A stretch of 7,877 nucleotides of DNA, taken from the NCBI GenBank assembly GCA_002315715.1, contig DCHY01000020.1, positions 21,369-29,245 of the forward strand. Direction: 5' to 3'. The number at the start of each line of letters is the position of its first letter. Positions within the stretch are counted from its first letter, which is position 1. The translations under genes were made by a program, and so were the position numbers. The DNA is from Clostridiales bacterium UBA1740. GTDB lineage: Bacteria; Bacillota; Clostridia; Oscillospirales; CAG-272. This document shows positions 1 to 6,616 of this stretch, piece after piece. The notes under the pieces are model-generated. The model was not told where the DNA came from. It ran no database searches and saw only the letters and a list, made by a program, of their open reading frames with translations.

Positions 1-31
1 CTCGGCGTCTCTTTTTATATGCTGTGATTTT

Positions 32-3000
32 TTATTCTTTTACGGAAAGAACGGGTTTTAATTCACGCGCTTGTTCGTCGGCTTTCACCGCATAATTGCC
101 GTGAATGATCATGCCGACGGTTTCTTTATCGGTGAGAGTGGTTTTGACAAGGACTTTGTCGCCTGCCTTCAGCGTAAGACCGTTGACAGCAAAACGGTAG
201 AGTTTCTTTCTGCCGATAAAGCAGATATCGCAAACCTCGAGTTTGTCGTCTCCTTCGTAGTTGACGGGAACTTCGACATCGGCAAAATGGTTTGCCGTTT
301 TTGTAAGTTCGGCGTCTTCTTTTGCCTTTTCACGGGCAGCCTTTTCGGCGGCAAGTTCCTCCGGCGTTTTCACGGTTTCAATCGTGGCAGCGGCAACGGG
401 AGCGGCTTTGGGCAAGAAAGCGTAGAACTTTTCAAGGGGCGTGCCGTCCATGTGTCCGCCGCGGTAGCAGAAGTAACCGGCAACGTAGAGAATGATGAGA
501 AGTCCGAGGATGCCGAGCAGAATCCAAAGCCAAACGAGCGATGCGGCTTTTTCAACGGTAAAGGTGGAATCGGCGTGTCCGTTGGTGGAAACGATGCTGA
601 TTTCGTGATCGCCCTTTTTCAAGGTTTTCAAATAGTCGTTGTGAAGCGTTACGAGAATCGAGCCGGAAACCGCGTCGTAGTTCTTGGCATCCACTTCTTC
701 ACCGTCCACGGTGACCTTGACGAATTCATCAAAGTTTGCTTCGCTGCGGAAGGTGGCAACGGTATCTTTCACTTTCAGATTTACCGTTTGTTTTGCACCC
801 TCGATGATCGTAGGCTGATAGGATTTTCTTGCGGTTTCATAATCGGTATTTGCAGCGGAAACCAAAGAATCCACAGCAGCTTTGTTATCGGCAAGCGACT
901 TGCCGTCGTCAAATGCCAAAGTGTCAATCTGCGCCTTGGCATTGGCAATTATGCTGTTGATGTCGGCGCCGAGCGCGTCGAGCGCCGCTTTCTTTTCAAT
1001 CTTGTATTCCCCAAACGTCTTTAAGGACTGATACTTCTCGGCTGCCAAAACGACGATGGCATCAATAGCGGCCTCGTTATCGTCAAGCGACTTGCCGTCG
1101 TCAAATGCCAAAGTGTCGATGGAGGTTTTTGCGTCGGCAATCACGCTGTTGATATCGGTGCCGAGTTCGTCAAGGTCTCCCTTCTTTGCGGTTTTGTATT
1201 CTGCAAAGAGCGTAGCGTCGGTTTTGGTAAAGGCAACTTCAACGGTCACGGGATATTCGGGCATGGTGAACGCGTCGTTCGAAACGTTCACTTTCGTATT
1301 TTTATCACCGGTTTTGTATACGGTCACCGTGTCGAATCGATATCCATCGTCGGGCGTATATGCCAACGTTACGGTGTCTCCGGCGAGAGCCGTTTCGGCG
1401 AGAGTGAAGGATCCGTTCTCGGTTTCTTCTTTCGTGAGAGAAAGGGTAAACGCCTTGACGATGTCGGCGGTATACATTACGGCAACACCCGTGCGATCGT
1501 AATTGCAATACTTTCCGACCTCGTCGTTTACGGGATTGACAAGGTTTGCAACGGTTGACAAAACCGCAAGGGGCGCCTTGGTTTCTTCCGCCTCGATGAT
1601 TTTGGCAAGCGCTTTGAAGTAAACGTCCGACGTGAAGTAAGCGAGGTAAGTATCTTTTGCCGTCATTTGATCGTCGGGGTTTTCAAATACGTCTGCAAAA
1701 TATGCGGGGCGATAAAGAGATGTAAGGAGATTGAGTTTGATTAAAACAGCCAATTCGCAGGCTGCGGTTTTCTGCTCCTCGGTGCTTCCGTTGGTGCAAA
1801 GATCTGCAACATGATAGGTTGCGAATATTTCGGCTACCGTTTTTCCGGTTTTCATTTGATTGAGAATCTTTGCCAGAGCGGTGGTTGCTTCCGCCTCGGT
1901 ATAGCAGTCGATTTCCTCATCGTAAATCATACCGAGGACGAGCGATTTCAAAACGGCGTAGTCATCGGCGGATTTGGGCTTTTGAGTCAAAAGGGTGTTT
2001 AAGTACGTGTAAAAATCGCCGATGGGGAACGTGCCGGTTCCTTCCACCATTTTTCCGATTTCGTCGAGAATCTGGCAGAGGACTCCGTTATATACGGGAG
2101 CCACGTATTTTTTGTCCGAATCGGCGGCGGAAAACTTCTCGGCGCACTTTTGAAATGCTTTAAGGAAAACGTCACTGTTGAGGGCGCATTTGATATGGTC
2201 GAGGCGGTCTTCGTCTTCTTTTACGGTTTCAAATTCGGTGAGGAGAAGCAACAGAGCTGCTTGATATTTCGCTTCGTCGGAATCGGTCACGGTTTTGAAA
2301 TATCCAAGAGTATTGTTTGCGTTTTCCGCATCTTCCGCGTAGGCTTTCAGATAGGCTTCCAAAGCCTTGGGAGACAAATCAAAGAGATTGGCAATTCCCG
2401 TGATTTCTTTCGTCATGGAGTCGCCGAAAGCACCGGTTGCAGCCTCTTTGACGGCAAGTTCATAAAAGACGGGAGTGACGGTTACCGCATAGCCCGGCAT
2501 GATGAACGTCATATCGGAAACGTTGATTTCCGTTTCCACGGTAGACTCGTCGGTCTTTGTTACGGTGATGTTCTTGAGAGCGTAACCGGCTTTCGGCGCA
2601 ACGGTCAATTTGACTTCTTGCGTTTCATACATAGTTGCGGTATCGACCGAGACCGTTCCGTTGTCGGCGGCGTTCACCGTCACGTTATAGGAAGGATAAT
2701 ATTCAACCGAGCCGATGACGTAAACGGGATTTTTTGAGTTTTTAACGTTGTACAGCGAGAGTGAGGAGGAAAGGGTAATCCAATCGGTTCCGTTGTATTG
2801 CAAGCCGATAAAATTGTTTCCGCTCTTGGCGTACAGTACGATGTCGTCTTTGACAAAGGCAATGCCGCACTCGGAAATCAGTTTAACAGCGTCGGAATAG
2901 GGAAAACCTGTATTTTCCAAATTGACGGCTTTGACACCGGCGTATACCGCTTGTATACGGGATTGAAGAACAATATTACCGGTTTTTTCGTCAATCACGC

Positions 3001-4003
3001 CGACGGACAATCCGTTGGTGGAATAAACGTGATATACGTCAAAGTTGAAATCAATCATGTACGAGTCGTCAATCGTAACGTCCTCGTCGATATAAGCGTC
3101 TTTCACGAGATAGATGGTGCGTTCTTCCGAACCTACGTCGGTAATGGAGGCAACGGCGGCGTCTGCGGCTGCCTGTAACGTTTCAAAACCTTGGAACTTT
3201 CCGCCGATCTCCACGCGAGCGACTGCCTGAGAAAAGGTAATCACCTTTTTGGGGCAAGAGTCGTCAAAGGCCTGCTTGACTCCTTGAGAATCCTGCACAT
3301 AGAAGGAGTTTGCCAAATTGTCGGCGGAGTCACCCATTCTGATAATCGTCGTAGCCGAAACGTCATAGGTGCCGGTCCCACCGGGAGACGGAAGCGCTTG
3401 GTTGGTATTGTTAAAATATGATGCGGTCAGAGAACCGCCGCGGTAAGTCATATTGAGCATATTGGGACCGATAGCGGGGGCAGAGGAACCGGTTGCCGTG
3501 ACGTTACCGCCGTAGAGGTTGAAGTAAACCGGAGAAGGTGTCGGGAAATCGGCACCGATAGCCGGGCAACCATAGCCGCCCGAGCCAACTATAAGGGAAC
3601 CCGTTCCGGCTTTTTGTCCGAAAACGTTCAATACGGTATCGGCAGCCGCAATATTAATGCCTATTTGAAAATCGTCGGCTCCGACGGTTAAAGCGGCTCC
3701 GTCGCAAAGAAGCAGGTTTACGGTTCCGTTGCAGGTAATACCGCAGTGAATCGTTGCGTTACCGCTTACCACGTACCAGCCTGCCGACCAGTTGACGGGA
3801 GAAATGGAATCGGTTACGACGGTATACTGCGCACTGACCGTGCCGGAATCCGCCGAACCTCCGATAAATTTTTCCACGCCGTTTTCGTCAATGAATTTGA
3901 AGACCGACTGATCGGGCGTTGCAAACACAGGAACCGAAAAGACGGTAATGAGCGAGACAAGCATGGCAAAGCAAAAGAGTAAAGATAAAATGCGTTTTTT
4001 CAT
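32..4003 (-). CDS. Large modular surface protein: signal peptide, InlB-B-type repeats, TM anchor and cytoplasmic tail
   Basis: This is a 1323-residue exported, membrane-anchored surface protein. Residues 1-28 form a Sec signal peptide (MKKR, hydrophobic core, cut near VFA/TP). Residues 65-220 are a glycine-rich, beta-helix/carbohydrate-binding-like region (WYVVSGNATI, GTGSLIVGSGG, PAIG twice). Residues 262-312 look like the surface module 'IGG..F.TLQAA.DAA ... YLVKDAYIDEDVTI'. InlB-B-type repeats lie at 438-513 and 852-926, each ending MPxYxVTV. A helical segment (520-850) separates them. Two 64-residue repeats occupy 933-1060, and an Ig/X2-like domain about 1063-1152. One transmembrane helix (about 1155-1178) precedes RGG and a cytoplasmic tail with CDIC (1258-1261) and a small-barrel-like domain. 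There is no LPxTG motif. The start at 4003 is chosen over an ATG 10 codons upstream because it has AAAGGA 8 nt away and begins a typical signal peptide. An adhesion or polymer-binding role is inferred; the ligand is unknown. Confidence 0.9.
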   Translation of the reverse strand: MKKRILSLLFCFAMLVSLITVFSVPVFATPDQSVFKFIDENGVEKFIGGSADSGTVSAQYTVVTDSISPVNWSAGWYVVSGNATIHCGITCNGTVNLLLCDGAALTVGADDFQIGINIAAADTVLNVFGQKAGTGSLIVGSGGYGCPAIGADFPTPSPVYFNLYGGNVTATGSSAPAIGPNMLNMTYRGGSLTASYFNNTNQALPSPGGTGTYDVSATTIIRMGDSADNLANSFYVQDSQGVKQAFDDSCPKKVITFSQAVARVEIGGKFQGFETLQAAADAAVASITDVGSEERTIYLVKDAYIDEDVTIDDSYMIDFNFDVYHVYSTNGLSVGVIDEKTGNIVLQSRIQAVYAGVKAVNLENTGFPYSDAVKLISECGIAFVKDDIVLYAKSGNNFIGLQYNGTDWITLSSSLSLYNVKNSKNPVYVIGSVEYYPSYNVTVNAADNGTVSVDTATMYETQEVKLTVAPKAGYALKNITVTKTDESTVETEINVSDMTFIMPGYAVTVTPVFYELAVKEAATGAFGDSMTKEITGIANLFDLSPKALEAYLKAYAEDAENANNTLGYFKTVTDSDEAKYQAALLLLLTEFETVKEDEDRLDHIKCALNSDVFLKAFQKCAEKFSAADSDKKYVAPVYNGVLCQILDEIGKMVEGTGTFPIGDFYTYLNTLLTQKPKSADDYAVLKSLVLGMIYDEEIDCYTEAEATTALAKILNQMKTGKTVAEIFATYHVADLCTNGSTEEQKTAACELAVLIKLNLLTSLYRPAYFADVFENPDDQMTAKDTYLAYFTSDVYFKALAKIIEAEETKAPLAVLSTVANLVNPVNDEVGKYCNYDRTGVAVMYTADIVKAFTLSLTKEETENGSFTLAETALAGDTVTLAYTPDDGYRFDTVTVYKTGDKNTKVNVSNDAFTMPEYPVTVEVAFTKTDATLFAEYKTAKKGDLDELGTDINSVIADAKTSIDTLAFDDGKSLDDNEAAIDAIVVLAAEKYQSLKTFGEYKIEKKAALDALGADINSIIANAKAQIDTLAFDDGKSLADNKAAVDSLVSAANTDYETARKSYQPTIIEGAKQTVNLKVKDTVATFRSEANFDEFVKVTVDGEEVDAKNYDAVSGSILVTLHNDYLKTLKKGDHEISIVSTNGHADSTFTVEKAASLVWLWILLGILGLLIILYVAGYFCYRGGHMDGTPLEKFYAFLPKAAPVAAATIETVKTPEELAAEKAAREKAKEDAELTKTANHFADVEVPVNYEGDDKLEVCDICFIGRKKLYRFAVNGLTLKAGDKVLVKTTLTDKETVGMIIHGNYAVKADEQARELKPVLSVKE
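824..1207 (-). repeat. Two in-frame 192-bp tandem repeats (64 residues each) in the surface protein
   Basis: Copy A is 1016-1207 (residues 933-996) and copy B is 824-1015 (residues 997-1060). The protein alignment is direct: EYK..KK..LD.LG.DINS.IA.AK..IDTLAFDDGKSL.DN.AA.D. A 34-bp stretch is identical between copies (892-925 and 1084-1117). The pattern recalls the short helical repeats (DUF1542/FIVAR-like) that serve as stalks in Gram-positive surface proteins; that family link is an inference. The copies lie just outside the Ig-like domain and membrane helix, where a stalk would be expected. Confidence 0.85.
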
Positions 4004-4011
4004 GGTTGTTT

Positions 4012-4017
4012 TCCTTT
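4012..4017 (-). promoter_or_regulatory. Ribosome binding site of the surface-protein gene
   Basis: The minus strand reads AAAGGA with 8 nt to the ATG at 4003. This decides the start. The in-frame ATG at 4033 has no such site and would lie only about 6 nt from the predicted 5' end of the transcript. Confidence 0.8.
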
Positions 4018-4040
4018 CAAATAGTAATTGCAATTTGCAG

Positions 4041-4055
4041 GTGATATTGTATCAC
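4041..4055. other. Perfect 6-bp-arm palindrome overlapping the -10 box of the surface-protein promoter
   Basis: The sequence GTGATA-TTG-TATCAC has perfect 6-bp arms (4041-4046 and 4050-4055) around 3 bp, and it covers the -10 hexamer at 4046-4051. This is where a repressor operator would lie. A coincidental palindrome is possible because part of it is the -10 sequence itself. Confidence 0.4.
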
Positions 4056-4074
4056 AAAATAAAACAAGAATCAA
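4046..4074 (-). promoter_or_regulatory. Sigma-A-type promoter of the surface-protein gene
   Basis: On the minus strand, -35 TTGATT (4069-4074) and -10 TACAAT (4046-4051) are separated by 17 bp. TGA directly before the -10 gives an extended -10 (TGn). The predicted transcription start is near 4039, giving a leader of about 36 nt with the ribosome site inside it. Confidence 0.75.
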
Positions 4075-4113
4075 GTTGTAATCGACCGCTCGGCGTCTTT
4101 TTTTCTATCAAAG

Positions 4114-4138
4114 AGCGGCACGTTTTTTGCGTGCCGCT
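4114..4138 (-). terminator. Terminator-like hairpin after the acyltransferase gene
   Basis: A perfect 9-bp stem (4114-4122 with 4130-4138, AGCGGCACG/CGTGCCGCT) encloses a 7-nt loop and begins 26 nt beyond the stop codon at 4164. On the minus strand the stem is followed only by CTTTGATAG, so the U-tract is weak. It probably ends transcription of the acyltransferase before the surface-protein promoter, but efficiency is uncertain. Confidence 0.6.
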
Positions 4139-4163
4139 GAGAGACCCTTGCGCTTTTTCGTTT

Positions 4164-5255
4164 TCAGAACTTCAAAATCTTATTACAGAATTTCGAGAGA
4201 TACGTGGAGAGAATCGTCGTTGCAATGCCGAGAGGGATAGAAACCCAAATGGGGAATGCCGGCATCCATCCGCCGTTATAAAGGGTGCCGAGGACGTTGC
4301 CGATGATGAGCCATTGCAAAATGTAGATGGTATTGAGATTGTTGCTCATGTAGAAGGTCAACCGGTCGAGCTTTTCGATTTTGACTTTCTTGAAAAGGAA
4401 GTAGAAAAGCGATTCGCAAAGCAATACGACGTTGAGAGAGAACATCGCGCTCATGAAATTCTGAAGGTAGTAGGCGTCATCCTCAATGGTGAAAAACCGG
4501 ATGGGATTGATGCCGTAGAAGAAAGCGGCGGAAAGAATACCCACCGTGAAGGCGATAGACAAACGCAAGGAAATGCGATGCCAACGGTCCGTATCGACGG
4601 CCTGTCTTAAATATCTGCCGTAGATCATGCCCATAGCCGGGAAGAAGTACCAGTTGAGAAGTGGGAAGTAACTGACGTCACTGCATTTGATGAACAAAGC
4701 CAAGAAGTATTTGCCGACGAACGTCGTGGCTTCGTATTGGATGAGAGATCCTGCCGTCATCATCACAATTGCCACGATCGGCACGGACCAAATCGGCACT
4801 TTGCATTTTTTGAGCAGCGCCGTAAACATAAAAGTGACACCGCAGAAATTCAAAATATCGACGTTAAAGGTGTAGTATAAAAACGTTTCCATATCAAAAT
4901 AACCGGCGATATTGCCGACGATGAGATAGGAAATGCAGATTCTGGCTATGTTAAAAGCGTATCCGACAAGAAGCAGTATGACGCCTCGTTTGAAGAGTTC
5001 AAGCGGCGTTCTGTGCTTGGAAAAAATCATGCCGAGACCCATCGAAAACATAAAGACGGGCGCCGCCAAGGGACCGCCGAGAAATTCGAGAATATAGCCA
5101 AGTACCGAGGTCGTGCCGTCCGCATAGCAAACGCTCATCTCTTCGTACCAGTGAATGGTTACCATGTAAAAAATGGCAAACGCCTTCACGTAGTCGATGG
5201 ATTTTTGTCTGCCGGTGTTGATGACCTCCCCGTCAATCAAACTTTTAAGAGCCAT
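4164..5255 (-). CDS. Polytopic membrane acyltransferase (DUF1624 / acyltransferase-3-like)
   Basis: This is a 363-residue integral membrane protein with about 10 predicted transmembrane helices (roughly 22-36, 52-78, 90-114, 122-148, 154-172, 198-216, 232-249, 265-288, 305-324, 333-353). The N-terminal signature RQKSIDYVKAFAIFYMVTIHW has the membrane acyltransferase form: a basic/Asp start, then a hydrophobic helix ending in conserved His (H35). It is followed by GGPLAAPVFMFSMGLGMIF (60-78), typical of the heparan-alpha-glucosaminide N-acetyltransferase/DUF1624 and acyltransferase-3 groups. These enzymes move acyl groups onto extracytoplasmic sugars or lipids; the acceptor here is unknown. 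The 4164 stop is TGA. The start at 5255 has AAGGAG 6 nt upstream; an upstream in-frame ATG at 5309 overlaps the -10 box and would not be transcribed. A non-enzymatic relative cannot be excluded. Confidence 0.8.
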   Translation of the reverse strand: MALKSLIDGEVINTGRQKSIDYVKAFAIFYMVTIHWYEEMSVCYADGTTSVLGYILEFLGGPLAAPVFMFSMGLGMIFSKHRTPLELFKRGVILLLVGYAFNIARICISYLIVGNIAGYFDMETFLYYTFNVDILNFCGVTFMFTALLKKCKVPIWSVPIVAIVMMTAGSLIQYEATTFVGKYFLALFIKCSDVSYFPLLNWYFFPAMGMIYGRYLRQAVDTDRWHRISLRLSIAFTVGILSAAFFYGINPIRFFTIEDDAYYLQNFMSAMFSLNVVLLCESLFYFLFKKVKIEKLDRLTFYMSNNLNTIYILQWLIIGNVLGTLYNGGWMPAFPIWVSIPLGIATTILSTYLSKFCNKILKF

Positions 5256-5261
5256 CTTTTT

Positions 5262-5267
5262 CTCCTT
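5262..5267 (-). promoter_or_regulatory. Ribosome binding site of the acyltransferase gene
   Basis: AAGGAG on the minus strand lies 6 nt before the ATG at 5255. It fixes the MALKSL start and argues against the 18-residue N-terminal extension starting at 5309. Confidence 0.8.
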
Positions 5268-5282
5268 TTCAAAACCGAGATA

Positions 5283-5302
5283 GGTTTCGCCTGTGCGAAA
5301 CC
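5283..5302 (-). promoter_or_regulatory. Perfect hairpin at the predicted 5' end of the acyltransferase mRNA
   Basis: GGTTTCGC and GCGAAACC form a perfect 8-bp stem with a 4-nt loop (ACAG in the RNA). The first base of the stem (5302) is the 7th base after the -10 box, so the hairpin would start at or next to +1. It leaves the ribosome site (5262-5267) free. Likely roles are a 5' stem-loop that stabilises the mRNA, or a DNA operator just downstream of the promoter. Confidence 0.6.
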
Positions 5303-5308
5303 CCGTCA

Positions 5309-5337
5309 AGTATAAAACAAAAAGCGCGTTTTGTCAA
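5309..5337 (-). promoter_or_regulatory. Sigma-A-type promoter of the acyltransferase gene
   Basis: On the minus strand a consensus -35 TTGACA (5332-5337) is 17 bp from -10 TATACT (5309-5314). It lies between the terminator of the lipoprotein gene and the acyltransferase start, so the two co-directional genes look separately transcribed. Confidence 0.85.
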
Positions 5338-5371
5338 GTGAATAGCCTCCCGAAAAACGTTCCCAAAACGA

Positions 5372-5398
5372 AAAGCACCTCCGAAAAAGAGGTGCTTT
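5372..5398 (-). terminator. Rho-independent terminator of the hydrolase gene
   Basis: A perfect 10-bp stem (5372-5381 with 5389-5398, AAAGCACCTC/GAGGTGCTTT) has a 7-nt loop. It starts 12 nt after the stop codon at 5410. On the minus strand it ends in CTTTTCGTTTT, an interrupted U-tract. Confidence 0.8.
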
Positions 5399-5409
5399 GC
5401 ATATGCGTT

Positions 5410-6378
5410 TTAATCCTGTGCGGGCAATGCGCCGGTAGCAAGCCACGTCAAAATATCGGCTGCGCATTTTTTCGGCATTTCAAACTGAATATTGTGTCCG
5501 ATGCCCGCGTAATTTCTGAAGCTGTCGGCATCAACGCCGAAAATCTCGCAAAGTTCGTCTTGATACTTCGTGGGCGCCATGGTATCGCCGTCTCCGTGCA
5601 AGATCAAAACGGGAATTTCCTCGTCAATCTGAGAATAGAGTTCGGTCATATCCACCGCAATCATGCCGAGCATGATGTTTTTCCATGCTTTTTTGGAAAG
5701 CACCTGTGCTTCCTTTTTCATGTTGGCAAGGAAGGTGTCAAATACGTCCGAGAATTCGTTTTCCTGCAGGACTGTCGCATACCAACTGTCCATAAACCCA
5801 TCGGACGGGTGACCGTCCTCCGCCAGAGGCTCGACGTACGCACCGTAAGCCGGCAAAAGTGCCGCATCTTGGTATCCTTTCATCGGCAAAGAACTGACCA
5901 AAACGATTTTTTCGCATCTTTCGGGGAACATGATAGAGAAGCACTGAACCGTATAACTGCCGAGAGAGTGACCGACGAGCGTCGCTTTTTCAATGCCCAT
6001 GGCATCAAAGAAGGCTTCCATATCCGTTGCGTAGGTGATGGGGGTATAATAGCCGTCCGGCGCATCGCTCTTGCCCATGCCGCGCAAGTCGGGCAGATAC
6101 ACGTGATAGCCTGCCTCTGCAAAATACGGAGCGGCAAGACTCCAAGAACGGGAGTTGTCCGTCATGCCGTGTTGCAAAATGATGACGGGACCGTCGGGAT
6201 TTCCCATTTCCACGTACGCCATTTTGATGCCCGTCGACAGCGAAACGTACTGTTTGGCACCTGCCCAATCCTCTTGGGAAATGGAGAGAGGGAGGTCTTT
6301 CTTGCCGTTGCCCCCACAACCGACAAGGGCGAGCAGCGACGTCGCCATAGCCATAAATAAACAAATGATTTTTTTCAT
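5410..6378 (-). CDS. Alpha/beta-hydrolase lipoprotein
   Basis: This 322-residue enzyme is anchored to the outer face of the membrane. Residues 1-21 are a lipoprotein signal with lipobox LVGC (lipidated C21), followed by a short GGNGKKD linker. The alpha/beta-hydrolase core shows an oxyanion-hole HG (70-71), DLRGMGKSD (97-105), nucleophile elbow GHSLG with S138, acid D265 in HGDGD (261-265) and H295 in GHNIQFEMP. All triad members are present, so an active enzyme is expected. Residues about 165-250 form a cap region. The motifs fit the broad esterase/epoxide-hydrolase/haloperoxidase-like fold, and the substrate cannot be read from them. AAAGGA lies 7 nt before the ATG at 6378. The gene is divergent from the gene at 6617 and is followed by its own terminator. 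Proximity to an acyltransferase suggests, weakly, a deacylating counterpart. Confidence 0.9.
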   Translation of the reverse strand: MKKIICLFMAMATSLLALVGCGGNGKKDLPLSISQEDWAGAKQYVSLSTGIKMAYVEMGNPDGPVIILQHGMTDNSRSWSLAAPYFAEAGYHVYLPDLRGMGKSDAPDGYYTPITYATDMEAFFDAMGIEKATLVGHSLGSYTVQCFSIMFPERCEKIVLVSSLPMKGYQDAALLPAYGAYVEPLAEDGHPSDGFMDSWYATVLQENEFSDVFDTFLANMKKEAQVLSKKAWKNIMLGMIAVDMTELYSQIDEEIPVLILHGDGDTMAPTKYQDELCEIFGVDADSFRNYAGIGHNIQFEMPKKCAADILTWLATGALPAQD

Positions 6379-6409
6379 AATTTTTTCCTTTGATTGAGAT
6401 TTCCGACTT

Positions 6410-6438
6410 AGTATACCCCATTTTTCTTAAAAAGTCAA
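6410..6438 (-). promoter_or_regulatory. Sigma-A-type promoter of the hydrolase lipoprotein gene
   Basis: On the minus strand -35 TTGACT (6433-6438) and -10 TATACT (6410-6415) are 17 bp apart. The predicted start near 6403 leaves a leader of about 25 nt containing the AAAGGA ribosome site (6386-6391). Confidence 0.8.
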
Positions 6439-6507
6439 TTCTCTCGCCAAAAGCCGTTCCGCCGGCATGACGGCAGAAAAAAACACCCGTCCCCTTCGGC
6501 GTCCACG

Positions 6508-6523
6508 TTGAAAACTTTTTCAA
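6508..6523. other. Inverted repeat upstream of the plus-strand promoter
   Basis: TTGAAAA (6508-6514) and TTTTCAA (6517-6523) are perfect 7-bp arms around 2 bp. The repeat ends 13 bp before the -35 box of the gene at 6617 and lies between the two divergent promoters, a usual position for a regulator site. It is AT-rich and could be chance. The rest of 6439-6536 shows no gene. Confidence 0.3.
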
Positions 6524-6536
6524 GCGAAAAAAAGAA

Positions 6537-6565
6537 TTGATTTCCGAAAGACAGTATGATACAAT
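6537..6565 (+). promoter_or_regulatory. Sigma-A-type promoter of the lysine-rich protein gene
   Basis: -35 TTGATT (6537-6542) and -10 TACAAT (6560-6565) are separated by 17 bp, with TGA before the -10 (extended -10). The hexamers match those of the surface-protein promoter exactly. The predicted start near 6572 gives a leader of about 45 nt, with a small GGTT/AACC stem at 6579-6589. Confidence 0.75.
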
Positions 6566-6616
6566 ATGGATATAACAAGGTTCGTAACCGATTTTTTATA
6601 AAAGGATGGAATACTT

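Noticed and set aside
71..1024. A 317-residue open frame on the plus strand, antisense to the surface-protein gene
   Set aside because: It is a mirror of the surface-protein codons, which rarely use TTA, CTA or TCA here. Its translation shows no domain, and no promoter or ribosome site supports it.
1155..1240. Possible LPxTG sorting signal at the C-terminus of the surface protein (numbers are residues)
   Set aside because: No LPxTG-like motif precedes the membrane helix, and about 140 residues follow it, which does not fit sortase anchoring.
2150..2737. A 195-residue plus-strand open frame antisense to the surface-protein gene
   Set aside because: Shadow of the real minus-strand frame; its Phe/Gly/Arg-rich composition has no recognisable motif.
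3948..4610. A 220-residue plus-strand open frame across the promoter of the surface-protein gene
   Set aside because: It runs antisense over the start of one real gene, a promoter, a terminator and the end of another; no motif is visible.
5293..6360. A 355-residue plus-strand open frame opposite the hydrolase
   Set aside because: The opposite strand carries a lipobox and a complete catalytic triad, so this frame is a shadow.
6453..6474. GCCGT/ACGGC hairpin between the divergent promoters
   Set aside because: The 5-bp stem with a 12-nt loop is weak, and no gene on the minus strand ends before it, so calling it a terminator is not supported.
6005..6523. A 172-residue minus-strand open frame overlapping the hydrolase start
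   Set aside because: It is out of frame with the lipoprotein, includes that gene's promoter region, and its translation is arginine-rich frame-shifted hydrolase sequence.
6579..6596. GGTT/AACC stem followed by a T-run in the leader of the lysine-rich protein gene
   Set aside because: It looks like a mini attenuator, but a 4-bp stem is too weak to terminate, and no alternative structure is visible.
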